NCBI GenBank assembly: GCA_041663565.1 | Contig: JBAYMJ010000019.1 | Span: 1 to 25,359 of the forward strand | Source: CAINOH01 sp041663565 | GTDB lineage: Archaea; Micrarchaeota; Micrarchaeia; Norongarragalinales; CAINOH01 | DNA length: 25,359 bases | Direction: 5' to 3' | Made by a program: the position numbers and the translations under genes | Part shown: piece after piece, positions 1-6,979 of the stretch | Layout of the letters: every line of letters starts with the position of its first letter | Position numbering within the stretch: position 1 is the first letter of the stretch | The notes under the pieces: model-generated | Database searches by the model: none | Seen by the model: only the letters and a program-made list of their open reading frames with translations | What the model was told of the DNA's origin: nothing

Positions 1-87
1 GCCGTCTCACCCAGCGGCGCGTACGCTTACGTCACGAACTACGGCTCCGGCACCGTTTCGGTAATCAACACGGGCTCATATAATTAA
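1..87 (+). CDS. C-terminal end of a YVTN beta-propeller repeat protein (partial)
   Basis: An open frame enters from the left edge and gives 28 residues before a TAA stop. It holds one recognisable blade unit: SPSGAYAYVTNYGSGTVSVI, with the YVTN core followed by a G-S-G-T-V-S-V-I strand. Such repeats build surface or secreted beta-propellers in archaea and bacteria. The frame ends shortly after the repeat, so this is probably the last blade. Everything upstream, including any signal peptide, lies outside the window, so total length and role cannot be judged. Confidence 0.75.
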   Translation, partial: AVSPSGAYAYVTNYGSGTVSVINTGSYN

Positions 88-319
88 GCCGGGTTGGTCA
101 AGCGGCGGTCGCCGTTATCCGCACCCCCCTTCCAACCACGCATACAACTGATTGCCGCGCAACTGGGCTTTGGCGTGAAAAAGCCGGTTAAGCGGAAAAT
201 GAAAAACTAATCTTACGGCAAACGGACTGAACACCCAAACGCGAACTTATTCGGAAGAAGAAATCCGCGGGTGAATCAAGAATGGAAAGGTCAAGGCCTG
301 GAACCGGCCAGTTGGCATC
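88..319. other. Intergenic stretch without a recognised gene
   Basis: These 232 bases lie between the propeller gene and the end of vapC. A short frame starting at a TTG near 96 reads to a TAA near 210 and ends in a Lys-rich stretch, but it has no ribosome binding site or family resemblance. I see no tRNA, strong hairpin or TATA-driven start. It may hold the 3' ends of both flanking transcripts or decayed coding sequence. Confidence 0.4.
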
Positions 320-697
320 TTATTTTATGAACCGCACCCCGTCAAGCCCATTGAAAGCGTCGTCGCCGGTCACGAAGTCCAGTCCGTTCTCCCGTGCATA
401 AGTATAGCCTATTGCGTCTGCGTAGGAGAGCGCGTGCCTGCGGTTCTTTTTGTTGAACTCCTCGCGGAAAACCATTGCGGAGCGCACTGTCGGGGCCGAA
501 ACAGCCACGACAAGCTTGGAGATTATGCCATACGCCTTTTCTGCGGCTTCCGCGGAGTACTGGGTGCGCAGGACGTAATACGTCTCGGCAAGGTTGCCCA
601 TCAACGTGGAGCCGTCGCCTAACGACACCTCGCGATGGGATTCGGACGAAAGCATTACCTCTATCAGGGCGTAGGTGTCCAGGAAGACGCGGGCCAT
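320..697 (-). CDS. vapC: VapC-type PIN-domain toxin ribonuclease
   Basis: A 125-residue single PIN domain, the usual VapC length. The expected acidic residues are all visible: D7 in FLDTYALIE, E38 in NLAETYY, D94 in SYADAIGY and D112/D113 in VTGDDAF. These bind the divalent metal used for RNA cleavage. The ATG at 697 is preferred over the TTG at 700 because a GGAG lies 9 bases upstream of it. The gene starts 6 bases after the stop of the ribbon-helix-helix gene, so the two are cotranscribed as an antitoxin-toxin pair. VapC proteins usually cut tRNA or rRNA; the target here cannot be read from sequence. Confidence 0.88.
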   Translation of the reverse strand: MARVFLDTYALIEVMLSSESHREVSLGDGSTLMGNLAETYYVLRTQYSAEAAEKAYGIISKLVVAVSAPTVRSAMVFREEFNKKNRRHALSYADAIGYTYARENGLDFVTGDDAFNGLDGVRFIK

Positions 698-703
698 CAA
701 AAC

Positions 704-952
704 CTACTCCCATCCCGCCCGGGCAAGGTCCTTCAGCTCCTGGGTGGTAAGCCTGCTTTTGGCGCGGCTGCCTTTCAAAAGGCCCCACAACCCGGACAGG
801 TTTCCCTCTTTCCTTGCGCCTTCCAAAAACCCGCTCCGCAAGAGGTCGTTTATCACCGTGGACAGGCTGCGCGTGTTGCCGTACCTGCGCACGGACTCCG
901 AGACCGCCCGGCGGTAAAGGTCGTCGTCAAGATTGACAGTAGTTTTCACCAT
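704..952 (-). CDS. vapB: VapB-type ribbon-helix-helix antitoxin
   Basis: An 82-residue protein. Its N-terminus, KTTVNLDDDLYRRAVSES, is a typical ribbon-helix-helix beta strand and first helix, followed by a second helix with STVINDLLRSG. The C-terminal half, about residues 45-82, is the kind of flexible region that wraps the toxin. Such proteins bind their own promoter as dimers and block VapC. The ATG at 952 is chosen because the AT-rich box at about 976-990 lies at the right distance for a very short leader. An in-frame ATG at 976 would fall inside that box. The vapC gene follows directly. Confidence 0.83.
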   Translation of the reverse strand: MVKTTVNLDDDLYRRAVSESVRRYGNTRSLSTVINDLLRSGFLEGARKEGNLSGLWGLLKGSRAKSRLTTQELKDLARAGWE

Positions 953-973
953 CTCACCACTTAACCATTTGAC

Positions 974-990
974 CATATAACTTTTTAATA
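974..990 (-). promoter_or_regulatory. TATA-like promoter of vapBC
   Basis: Read on the minus strand, this is TATTAAAAAGTTATATG. It lies about 25-38 bases before the vapB ATG at 952 and predicts a nearly leaderless mRNA. The 953-1061 gap also separates vapB from the divergent membrane-protein gene at 1062, so regulation by VapB could touch both sides. Confidence 0.5.
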
Positions 991-1061
991 CTGGCGGGCA
1001 ACGCAAAGTTGAGCGCAGGACAACGCCCAAGATTAGTGCAGCCACTTGCAAGAAGGATGCA

Positions 1062-2729
1062 ATGGATGCGACTGTAAAACTGATGGGCCGCGGCGTTTCG
1101 TCCAAGCTTCTTGACTGGACGCCGCTTCTTGCAAGGGTTCCGAGAAGGAACATTGCGGAATACTCGCAAGTCCTGCGCAAGGCAGGCCAGAAACCGGACG
1201 CTGGGGCATATATCTCGCGCTCGCTGGACTTTGCGGTTGCGGGAGGGGCGCTGGTGCTTGTTGCGGGCGTGGTCCTGTATCCGGAAACAGCAATCGGGTT
1301 TTGTATTGCCACGCTTGTTGCATCCCTCCTGATTTCATTCGGCTACCCGCGCCTTCTTGCTTCCCAGCGAGCAAAGCAGGCCGAGTGCGAGCTGGGAGTC
1401 ACCTTGCAGTCCGTTTCTCTCCTCCTTGAGTTCGGCCAGGGCTTCGACGACGCCCTTGCGGAAGCGCCCAAGGGAAGGACAGTGGAAGGGTTGATGAGAA
1501 AGTACTCCCGCAGGGTGGAGGCGGGCTCGAGCCCGGTTGCGGCCTTCGAATCGCTTTCAGGCGAGGTGGACGGACAGGCCTGGAAGAGGGCGTGCTCCCA
1601 ACTATGCTTCGCCTACCAGCATGGCGGGGAGGGAAGCTACCTTTCCAACGCGGCTGACGAACTTTACTCGCTCCAGCGAGCGCACCACAAGAGGTTCGGC
1701 CAGCGGCTCTCCCTGCTCGGCTTGCTCTTCGTGGCCGCGGGCTGCCTGGTGCCCGCGCTTTACGGAGCGTACGTGCTCCTCTCGCCCCTTTTGGAGCAGC
1801 AAATCAACACCATAGACATCTACATCGCGTACTTCCTTGCATTCCCCGCGTTCTGCGCCTGCATCGCAGTCGCTGCCACCTTCGCAGCCCCGCCCCTTCC
1901 GAAATTCGAGTACAAGACGGAATCGACGAGGGCCGTTGCAAGAAAAAAGGGCGAGGAAACGGAAATGGCAAAGCTTGCTGCTGCAGGAATCGCGGTATTT
2001 GCATTCCTTTTTTTCTTCCCGCCGTTTGTCCAAGTGCAGCTTCCACTCGCGCTTCTCGGCCTTTTCATGCCTTACGGAGGCCTCAAGGCAATCCGAATGC
2101 TTTCCGAGTCCGCAAGCAAGTCCGAATTGGAAGCGAGCCTGCCTACTGCCCTGCTGATGGCTAGCACCTATGCAGCTGACTCCATCGAGCAGGTGCCAAG
2201 CGCAATCGCGCGCTCCGGGATGGGAAAGGCAAGCGAGGCATTCTCAAGGGTTGACAGGCTTGTCAAGTCCGGATACTCGTTCGAGTATTCCCTTGCCCGG
2301 ACCGCTGCGAGTGCAAGGAGCGCACTTTTCTCCCTATCGTGCACGTTCATCGCAGCAGCGTACCGGAACGGCTTCGAGGCAGGGCCTGCTTTGCAGAAAA
2401 TCAGCAAGTACGTCTCGGACACGCTTGAGATGAGGCGGGAGCTTGCAAGTTCGCTTCTTGTGACCAAATATACGGTCCTTGCTTCAGCCGCGTTCCTAGT
2501 GCCGTTCATCATATCAATCCTGCTCAAGATAGTGGGCACTTTCCCGGAGTCACAAAGCCCCGCACTGGGCGCAGTCCTGCTCTCGGTGCAGGCTTACTTG
2601 GTGCTCTTTTCCGCAATCGGCGGCTTCTTCGTCGGCCTCATCGAGGAGGACCTGCCCAAGGGCTTCTCATACGCCCTTTTCTGCGCGCCCGTGTCGCTTG
2701 TCGTATTCGCAATATTTTCAGCTGCATAG
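1062..2729 (+). CDS. TadC/GspF-like (T2SS F domain) archaeal pilus-assembly membrane protein
   Basis: This 555-residue membrane protein has the duplicated architecture of archaeal TadC/FlaJ-like proteins. Hydrophobic pair one is at about 48-90. A cytoplasmic helical domain with GVTLQSVSLLLEFGQGFDDAL follows, then a hydrophobic pair at about 215-280. A second pair lies at about 300-340, then a second cytoplasmic domain with LPTALLMASTYAADSIEQVP, and hydrophobic segments to the C-terminus. These proteins form the inner-membrane platform for type IV pilus-like fibres and work with a secretion ATPase. No such ATPase or pilin gene is in the window; the PINA-type ATPase downstream belongs to another family. 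The ATG at 1062 fits the start of the conserved region. Confidence 0.75.
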   Translation: MDATVKLMGRGVSSKLLDWTPLLARVPRRNIAEYSQVLRKAGQKPDAGAYISRSLDFAVAGGALVLVAGVVLYPETAIGFCIATLVASLLISFGYPRLLASQRAKQAECELGVTLQSVSLLLEFGQGFDDALAEAPKGRTVEGLMRKYSRRVEAGSSPVAAFESLSGEVDGQAWKRACSQLCFAYQHGGEGSYLSNAADELYSLQRAHHKRFGQRLSLLGLLFVAAGCLVPALYGAYVLLSPLLEQQINTIDIYIAYFLAFPAFCACIAVAATFAAPPLPKFEYKTESTRAVARKKGEETEMAKLAAAGIAVFAFLFFFPPFVQVQLPLALLGLFMPYGGLKAIRMLSESASKSELEASLPTALLMASTYAADSIEQVPSAIARSGMGKASEAFSRVDRLVKSGYSFEYSLARTAASARSALFSLSCTFIAAAYRNGFEAGPALQKISKYVSDTLEMRRELASSLLVTKYTVLASAAFLVPFIISILLKIVGTFPESQSPALGAVLLSVQAYLVLFSAIGGFFVGLIEEDLPKGFSYALFCAPVSLVVFAIFSAA

Positions 2730-2846
2730 GCTTTGGGGTGGAATGGGACACTGCGGCAGCAGCCGACGGGAAGAAAGGCATTTTTAACAGCGCAAGGGTT
2801 AATCCTTGCTATACCCAGTTTCGTCTTCCAAAGCAGGTGTTTTCCA

Positions 2847-3572
2847 ATGAGAGTAGAAATCAAGCAGGTCGCCAAGGCAAAGCTCAAGAACCCGACAATC
2901 ATCGAGGGGTTCCCGGGCGTGGGGATGCTCGGCACGCTGGGCGCGACCTACCTTTCCGAGACGCTTGACATGAAGCTCATAGGCTACTTCACAAGCTGCA
3001 AGTTCCCGCCGATTGCGTCCATACACAACTTCTCGCCGAGCTTCCCTGCCCGCATATACGCTTCCGAAAAGCACAACGTGATAGTGCTCTTCTCCGAGTT
3101 CGTGATACCGGCTGACGCGGTGTACCTGCTCACCCAGGAAATCCTCAAGCTCGCCAAGGATTACAAGGCAAGCGCAATCATCTCCCTCGCAGGGATAGGC
3201 GCGGAGAAGCCGGACGCGCAAATCTATGGCATCGCAAGCACTCCCGAGCTTTCAAAGAAGCTTGAGGCCGCGGGGGTAAAGCTCATCAAGGAAGGCGCAA
3301 CGCAGGGCGTGAGCGGCCTGCTCATTGCGGAATGCGCGGCGGAGGGGTTCCCTGCTGCCAACATCATGGCGCAGACCAGCCAGCCGCTTGACCCGGCTGT
3401 CGCCGCAAGGCTCCTTGACTGCGCGTCCAAAGTCTCGGGAGTGAAGGTCGACACTTCAAGGCTTCGCTCGGAAGGCAGCCAGATACAGGACAAGCTCAAG
3501 AAGTCCATTGACAAGATAAAGGACATGCACGACGCCTACAACGAGATGCACGACAACCCGATGTATGGATGA
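2847..3572 (+). CDS. PAC2-family proteasome assembly chaperone-like protein
   Basis: A 241-residue protein that begins with a beta strand and the family's hallmark turn, PTIIEGFPGVGMLGTLGATY. It continues with LIGYFTSCKFPPIASI and a conserved core around IISLAGIGAE and KEGATQGVSGLLIAECA. Archaeal PAC2 relatives help assemble proteasome-like particles or act as ATP-independent chaperones. The ATG at 2847 is preferred over the ORF-extending start at 2733 because the family fold begins there. A TTTTTAA box at about 2781-2787 is also well placed for a short leader. Its stop overlaps a possible upstream ATG of the next gene, so the two are likely one operon. Confidence 0.85.
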   Translation: MRVEIKQVAKAKLKNPTIIEGFPGVGMLGTLGATYLSETLDMKLIGYFTSCKFPPIASIHNFSPSFPARIYASEKHNVIVLFSEFVIPADAVYLLTQEILKLAKDYKASAIISLAGIGAEKPDAQIYGIASTPELSKKLEAAGVKLIKEGATQGVSGLLIAECAAEGFPAANIMAQTSQPLDPAVAARLLDCASKVSGVKVDTSRLRSEGSQIQDKLKKSIDKIKDMHDAYNEMHDNPMYG

Positions 3573-3634
3573 AGGGAAAAGCGGATTTTCCCGGCACGGA
3601 TGACCGGGCCGCACAGGCAAATAGGTGGTTCAAG

Positions 3635-5113
3635 ATGAAAGTCATAGTCCCGGATACAGGCGCGCTCATTGACGGCCGCATAACCGAGATGCTCTCAAAG
3701 AAGGGCGGGGCGGCGAAGGTCATCATAAGCAAGGCTGCACTTGCCGAGCTCGAGCACCAAGCCAATTCCGGACGCGAGACCGGGCTTGCCGGCCTTTCCG
3801 AAATCACGCGGCTGGGAGAACTTGCCGCGGCAGGGAAGATTGAGCTTGACTTTTCAGGTGCAAGGCCCAAGCACTTCGAGATTTCAGGCGCAAGCTCAGG
3901 CGAGATTGACGCGCTCATACGCGAGGAAGCAAAGCTCTACGAAGGAGCGACGCTCATCACGACTGACAAGGTGCAGGCAGCTGTTGCCAAGGCCGAGGGC
4001 ATCCTGGTGGAGTACCTTGAGCCGATTGTCGAGAAGGCGATGCTCGGGTTTGCGCACTTCTTTGAAAGCGGGGACGTGATGTCCCTGCACATCAAGGAAG
4101 GCGAGAAGGCGCGCGTGAAGCGCGGGCTGCCGGGACAATTCGAACTGGTGGACTACGCGGACAAGAAGTACACGCGAAGCGAGCTCGACTTGATACTCAA
4201 GCGCTGCGTGGAATTCGCAAAGCGCGACGAGAACAGCTTCATAGAGATTGACAAGCTCGGAGCAACTGTCATACAGGCAGGCGACTACCGCATCGTCTTC
4301 ACAAGGCAGCCTTTCTCCGAAAGCTGCGAAATCACGGTGGTAAAGCCGCTTGTCAAGCTTGCCCTTTCAGACTACGAGCTTTCCGGAACGCTCTCAGCCC
4401 GGCTTTCGGCCAAGGCGGAGGGAATCATCGTCGCCGGGCCGCCCGGAAGCGGAAAGAGCACGTTTGTCAGCGCGCTTGCGGAAAGCTATGCCGACGCGAA
4501 CAAGATTGTGAAGACGCTTGAGCAGCCGCGCGACCTGCAGGTCTCGCGCCGCATCACCCAGTACGCGCCGCTTGAGGGGAGCTTCGAGAACGCAAGCGAC
4601 ATCCTTTTGCTCGTGCGGCCGGACTACACCATTTATGATGAGGTCCGAAAGACCAACGACTTCCAGACTTTCGCGGATTTGCGCATGGCAGGAGTGGGGA
4701 TGGTAGGCGTAATCCACGCGTCCAAGCCAATTGACGCGGTGCAGAGGTTCTTCGGAAAAGTCGACTTGGGCATAATCCCGCAGGTCATTGACACGGTAAT
4801 ATTCATCGAAAAGGGAAGGGTCGCAAAGGCATACTCGCTTGACTTCTCGGTCAAGACCCCCGCGGGAATGATGGAAAAGGATTTGGCGCGGCCGGTAATC
4901 TCAGTCCATGACTTGGAAACTGGAACAACCGAGTACGAAATCTACAAGTACGGCGAGGAAACTGTAGTATCCCCCCTGCGGGCTGCAAGGGAGCGGCTTC
5001 CCGAACGCTTCGACCGGCCCAACAGCCGCGGGCGCGACGTCCAGCCGTGGAAGAAGGGCTTTGACGGCAACAACGGCCAGTTCTGGAAAAAGAAAGGAAA
5101 GGGCCGAAGATAG
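3635..5113 (+). CDS. PINA-type PIN-KH-ATPase (PilT N-terminus plus VirB11-like ATPase)
   Basis: A 492-residue protein. An N-terminal PIN domain occupies about 1-125, with PDTGALIDG, the acidic AELEH and ITTDK. A middle segment, about 140-215, probably contains the KH-like part. A hexameric VirB11/PilT-type ATPase follows, with Walker A GPPGSGKST at 268-276, Walker B IYDE with D335/E336, and VGVIHASKPIDA. The last 45 residues are basic and Asn/Gly-rich, probably disordered. Characterised archaeal PINA proteins promote Holliday-junction branch migration with junction resolvase and helicase partners; that role here is inferred from architecture. The ATG at 3635 has AGGTGG 7 bases upstream. An ATG at 3569 overlapping the PAC2 stop lacks such a site. 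Confidence 0.85.
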   Translation: MKVIVPDTGALIDGRITEMLSKKGGAAKVIISKAALAELEHQANSGRETGLAGLSEITRLGELAAAGKIELDFSGARPKHFEISGASSGEIDALIREEAKLYEGATLITTDKVQAAVAKAEGILVEYLEPIVEKAMLGFAHFFESGDVMSLHIKEGEKARVKRGLPGQFELVDYADKKYTRSELDLILKRCVEFAKRDENSFIEIDKLGATVIQAGDYRIVFTRQPFSESCEITVVKPLVKLALSDYELSGTLSARLSAKAEGIIVAGPPGSGKSTFVSALAESYADANKIVKTLEQPRDLQVSRRITQYAPLEGSFENASDILLLVRPDYTIYDEVRKTNDFQTFADLRMAGVGMVGVIHASKPIDAVQRFFGKVDLGIIPQVIDTVIFIEKGRVAKAYSLDFSVKTPAGMMEKDLARPVISVHDLETGTTEYEIYKYGEETVVSPLRAARERLPERFDRPNSRGRDVQPWKKGFDGNNGQFWKKKGKGRR

Positions 5114-5141
5114 TTTCTTTGCTTGATTGGTGAAAAACCAA

Positions 5142-5918
5142 ATGCAGCCCCAAGAATACGCCTCGCACGCAAAGCAAGCTGCAAGGATTGCCGGCAAAAT
5201 CGCCCTGGAATACTACGAAAAGCCAGCGTCTTCCTATATGCTCGGCTCCAAGGAAAACGACAACAGCATAGTCACCAGAGCGGACAAGGAATGCGAAGTT
5301 GCGATTGTTGATTACTTATCCAAGAAGTGCCCGGAATGCGGTTTCATTGGCGAGGAAGGCGGCGAACGGAACAACGACGCCTGTGACTCAAGCCAGCTTA
5401 CTTGGATAATCGACCCCATTGACGGCACAACCAATTTTGCATACAAGCTCCCCCTATTTGCGATGTCAATCGGGCTTGCAAAAGGAAAGGACTTGATTGC
5501 CGGAGTGGTCTACGCACCAGCGCTTGACGAGATGTTCGAGGCTTCGAAGGGCAGGGGCGCGAAGCTCAACGGCAAGCCCATCAAGGTCGCGCCTAAGGCC
5601 GTGCCCCACGAAGCGCTCATCGCAACCGACTGGCCGCACGAACCCAAATTGCGCACCGCAACAGTTGACAAGTTCCTGCGCAAGCACGAGAACTCATTTC
5701 GCTACTCGCACATGCTCGGCACTGCGGCAATCTCGCTTGCATATGTATCCTGCGGACGGCTTCACGCCTACTGCCACACCGGTTTGCAGCTGTGGGACGT
5801 TGCTGCAGGAGCGTGCCTGATTGAGGAAGCCGGAGGCAAGCTCTTCAATTGGGACAAGACGGAATGGACTTTGACCAAGGGCGAAGTGGTTGCCACGAAC
5901 GGGCAGTTCCCGCTCTGA
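5142..5918 (+). CDS. Inositol monophosphatase / archaeal FBPase family phosphatase
   Basis: A 258-residue member of the lithium-sensitive phosphatase family. The metal-binding motifs are present in order: GEEGG, then DPIDGTTNF, then WDVAAGACLIEEAGG. Archaeal members often hydrolyse myo-inositol-1-phosphate and fructose-1,6-bisphosphate, so a role in gluconeogenesis or phosphoinositol lipid synthesis is plausible. Sequence alone does not choose between them. The ATG at 5142 is preferred because GGTGA lies 8 bases upstream; TTG 5127 and GTG 5130 would place that site inside the gene. It follows the PINA gene on the same strand by 28 bases and is convergent with the HAD gene. Confidence 0.88.
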   Translation: MQPQEYASHAKQAARIAGKIALEYYEKPASSYMLGSKENDNSIVTRADKECEVAIVDYLSKKCPECGFIGEEGGERNNDACDSSQLTWIIDPIDGTTNFAYKLPLFAMSIGLAKGKDLIAGVVYAPALDEMFEASKGRGAKLNGKPIKVAPKAVPHEALIATDWPHEPKLRTATVDKFLRKHENSFRYSHMLGTAAISLAYVSCGRLHAYCHTGLQLWDVAAGACLIEEAGGKLFNWDKTEWTLTKGEVVATNGQFPL

Positions 5919-5946
5919 ACAAAAAATAGTTGGGTCCGATTAGCAG

Positions 5947-6759
5947 CTAATGCCTAACCCTGATTTTTTTCCTTCCAAGCGCTGCTGCAATCGCTATCTT
6001 TGAGGCTTCCGAGAGGTTGCGCGCGAAGTGGTCGGGTTGAACCTTGCTTTGCGGCCAGTTTTCCTTCCTGCCGATGAGTATGGTGGGGCAGCCGAAGTTC
6101 TTACCCGCCTTGATGTCGGACTCCTCGTCGCCGACATAGAAGGTCTTTGATGGGACAAAACCGAGCTTTGCCTGCGCTACTTTGAACATCGCGGTGTTGG
6201 GCTTTTTTGCATCCGGGCCCATCAGGAAAATCGTGCGGCCATAGCCGTGGCCGCTGTCACAATTCCGCCCCATCATCCCAGGGTATTGCACGAGCGTCTC
6301 CGGGTCGAAGCCAACGTTTAGCCGGTTCTGCTTTTCGGGATTATTTGGCTCCTTTGAGCTTGCGCCATAAGTTGCCGCGAAGATGTCACCGATTACGGGG
6401 TTGTGCTTGTTGGGGGATACCTGCTGCTGCATGAACTTGTGCTGGGCTTTGACCTCTTCTTCAGTCTGCTGGCCCCGGCCGATTCCCGCCTTGCCTGTTG
6501 CAAGGAAGATGCGGAACCCGTTGTTGTGCAGCCTGCGCAGGGCCTGCTTTGCGGTTGGCTCAAAGAGGAAGTGCCCGACTTTGTCCACGTACTTTGAATG
6601 CTTCTCCAGGCCGATTTTTTGCAAGTCCCTTGCGGAGAGCCTGGTTGGCTCCTTGTTGATTACGCCATCGCGGTCAAGGCCGATGGCTGCGTTGCTTTTC
6701 CTGAGCCTTTTTGCGATGGAACGTATTTGTATCCGTTGGCTTCTTGAAGGAAGGGGCAT
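5947..6759 (-). CDS. HAD-superfamily phosphatase of the HisB-N/GmhB type with an enlarged middle
   Basis: A 270-residue HAD hydrolase. Motif I is GLDRDGVIN with nucleophile D29 and acid/base D31. Motif II is LATGKAGIGRG, comparable to the TNQSGIARG of HisB-N/GmhB. The motif III lysine is probably K186 in KKPNTAMF, and motif IV is VGDEESD with D211 and D215. Family members remove phosphate from histidinol-phosphate or heptose bisphosphate. The Cys/His zinc loop usual in GmhB is not evident, and residues about 105-180 are longer than in typical 180-190-residue members. The substrate is therefore unknown. The ATG at 6759 is supported by a TTTTAT box at about 6791-6796, which predicts a nearly leaderless mRNA. 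A TTG at 6771 would sit at or above the transcription start. Confidence 0.75.
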   Translation of the reverse strand: MPLPSRSQRIQIRSIAKRLRKSNAAIGLDRDGVINKEPTRLSARDLQKIGLEKHSKYVDKVGHFLFEPTAKQALRRLHNNGFRIFLATGKAGIGRGQQTEEEVKAQHKFMQQQVSPNKHNPVIGDIFAATYGASSKEPNNPEKQNRLNVGFDPETLVQYPGMMGRNCDSGHGYGRTIFLMGPDAKKPNTAMFKVAQAKLGFVPSKTFYVGDEESDIKAGKNFGCPTILIGRKENWPQSKVQPDHFARNLSEASKIAIAAALGRKKIRVRH

Positions 6760-6842
6760 AGGCCAATCCAATCAAAAACGGCATCAACAAATAAAACCAG
6801 ATAACCTCCGAAACCCAACGCCGATTGTCGAACTGCGATTGG

Positions 6843-6850
6843 ATTAAAAA
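6843..6850 (+). promoter_or_regulatory. Possible TATA box of the AcsA gene
   Basis: The plus strand reads ATTAAAAA here. A start 22-27 bases downstream would fall near 6872, giving a leader of about 105 bases that carries both hairpins annotated next. This is positional inference; other weak AT-rich boxes exist in the gap. Confidence 0.3.
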
Positions 6851-6869
6851 CGGCGAATCACTTTGTTGT

Positions 6870-6918
6870 CTATAGCGAACCGAGAGCATAATTCAACGTA
6901 ATCTCGGTTGCGCTATAG
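6870..6918. repeat. Long imperfect inverted repeat (hairpin) upstream of acsA
   Basis: The left arm 6870-6885 (CTATAGCGAACCGAGA) pairs with the right arm 6902-6918 over 16 base pairs, with one extra G in the right arm and a 16-base loop. No coding frame accounts for it. It could be an RNA leader hairpin, a binding site for a dimeric regulator, or part of a terminator-like structure. Confidence 0.7.
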
Positions 6919-6946
6919 GCAAAACGCAAACCCATTGTGTTTTGCC
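6918..6946. repeat. Second inverted repeat directly following the first
   Basis: GGCAAAAC at 6918-6925 pairs perfectly with GTTTTGCC at 6939-6946 across a 13-base loop, and two inner bases can add pairing. It abuts the first hairpin, sharing base 6918, and ends 33 bases before the acsA start. Confidence 0.65.
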
Positions 6947-6979
6947 GTGACCATCTATTCATAGCGGTGATTGCACATA

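Noticed and set aside
96..210. Short frame from TTG to TAA after the propeller gene
   Set aside because: Only about 37 codons, no ribosome binding site or TATA box at the right spacing, and no similarity that I recognise.
342..788. Open frame of 148 residues antisense or out of frame to vapBC
   Set aside because: It overlaps two well-supported genes, has an Arg/Gly-rich composition typical of shadow frames in GC-rich DNA and shows no family motif.
3635..5113. Partner ATPase of the pilus-platform protein
   Set aside because: The N-terminal PIN domain and overall order identify a PINA-type protein, not a TadA/FlaI secretion ATPase.
6870..6946. tRNA or small structured RNA gene in the acsA leader
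   Set aside because: The two stems do not make a cloverleaf and no T-loop or anticodon arm is present; kept only as hairpins.
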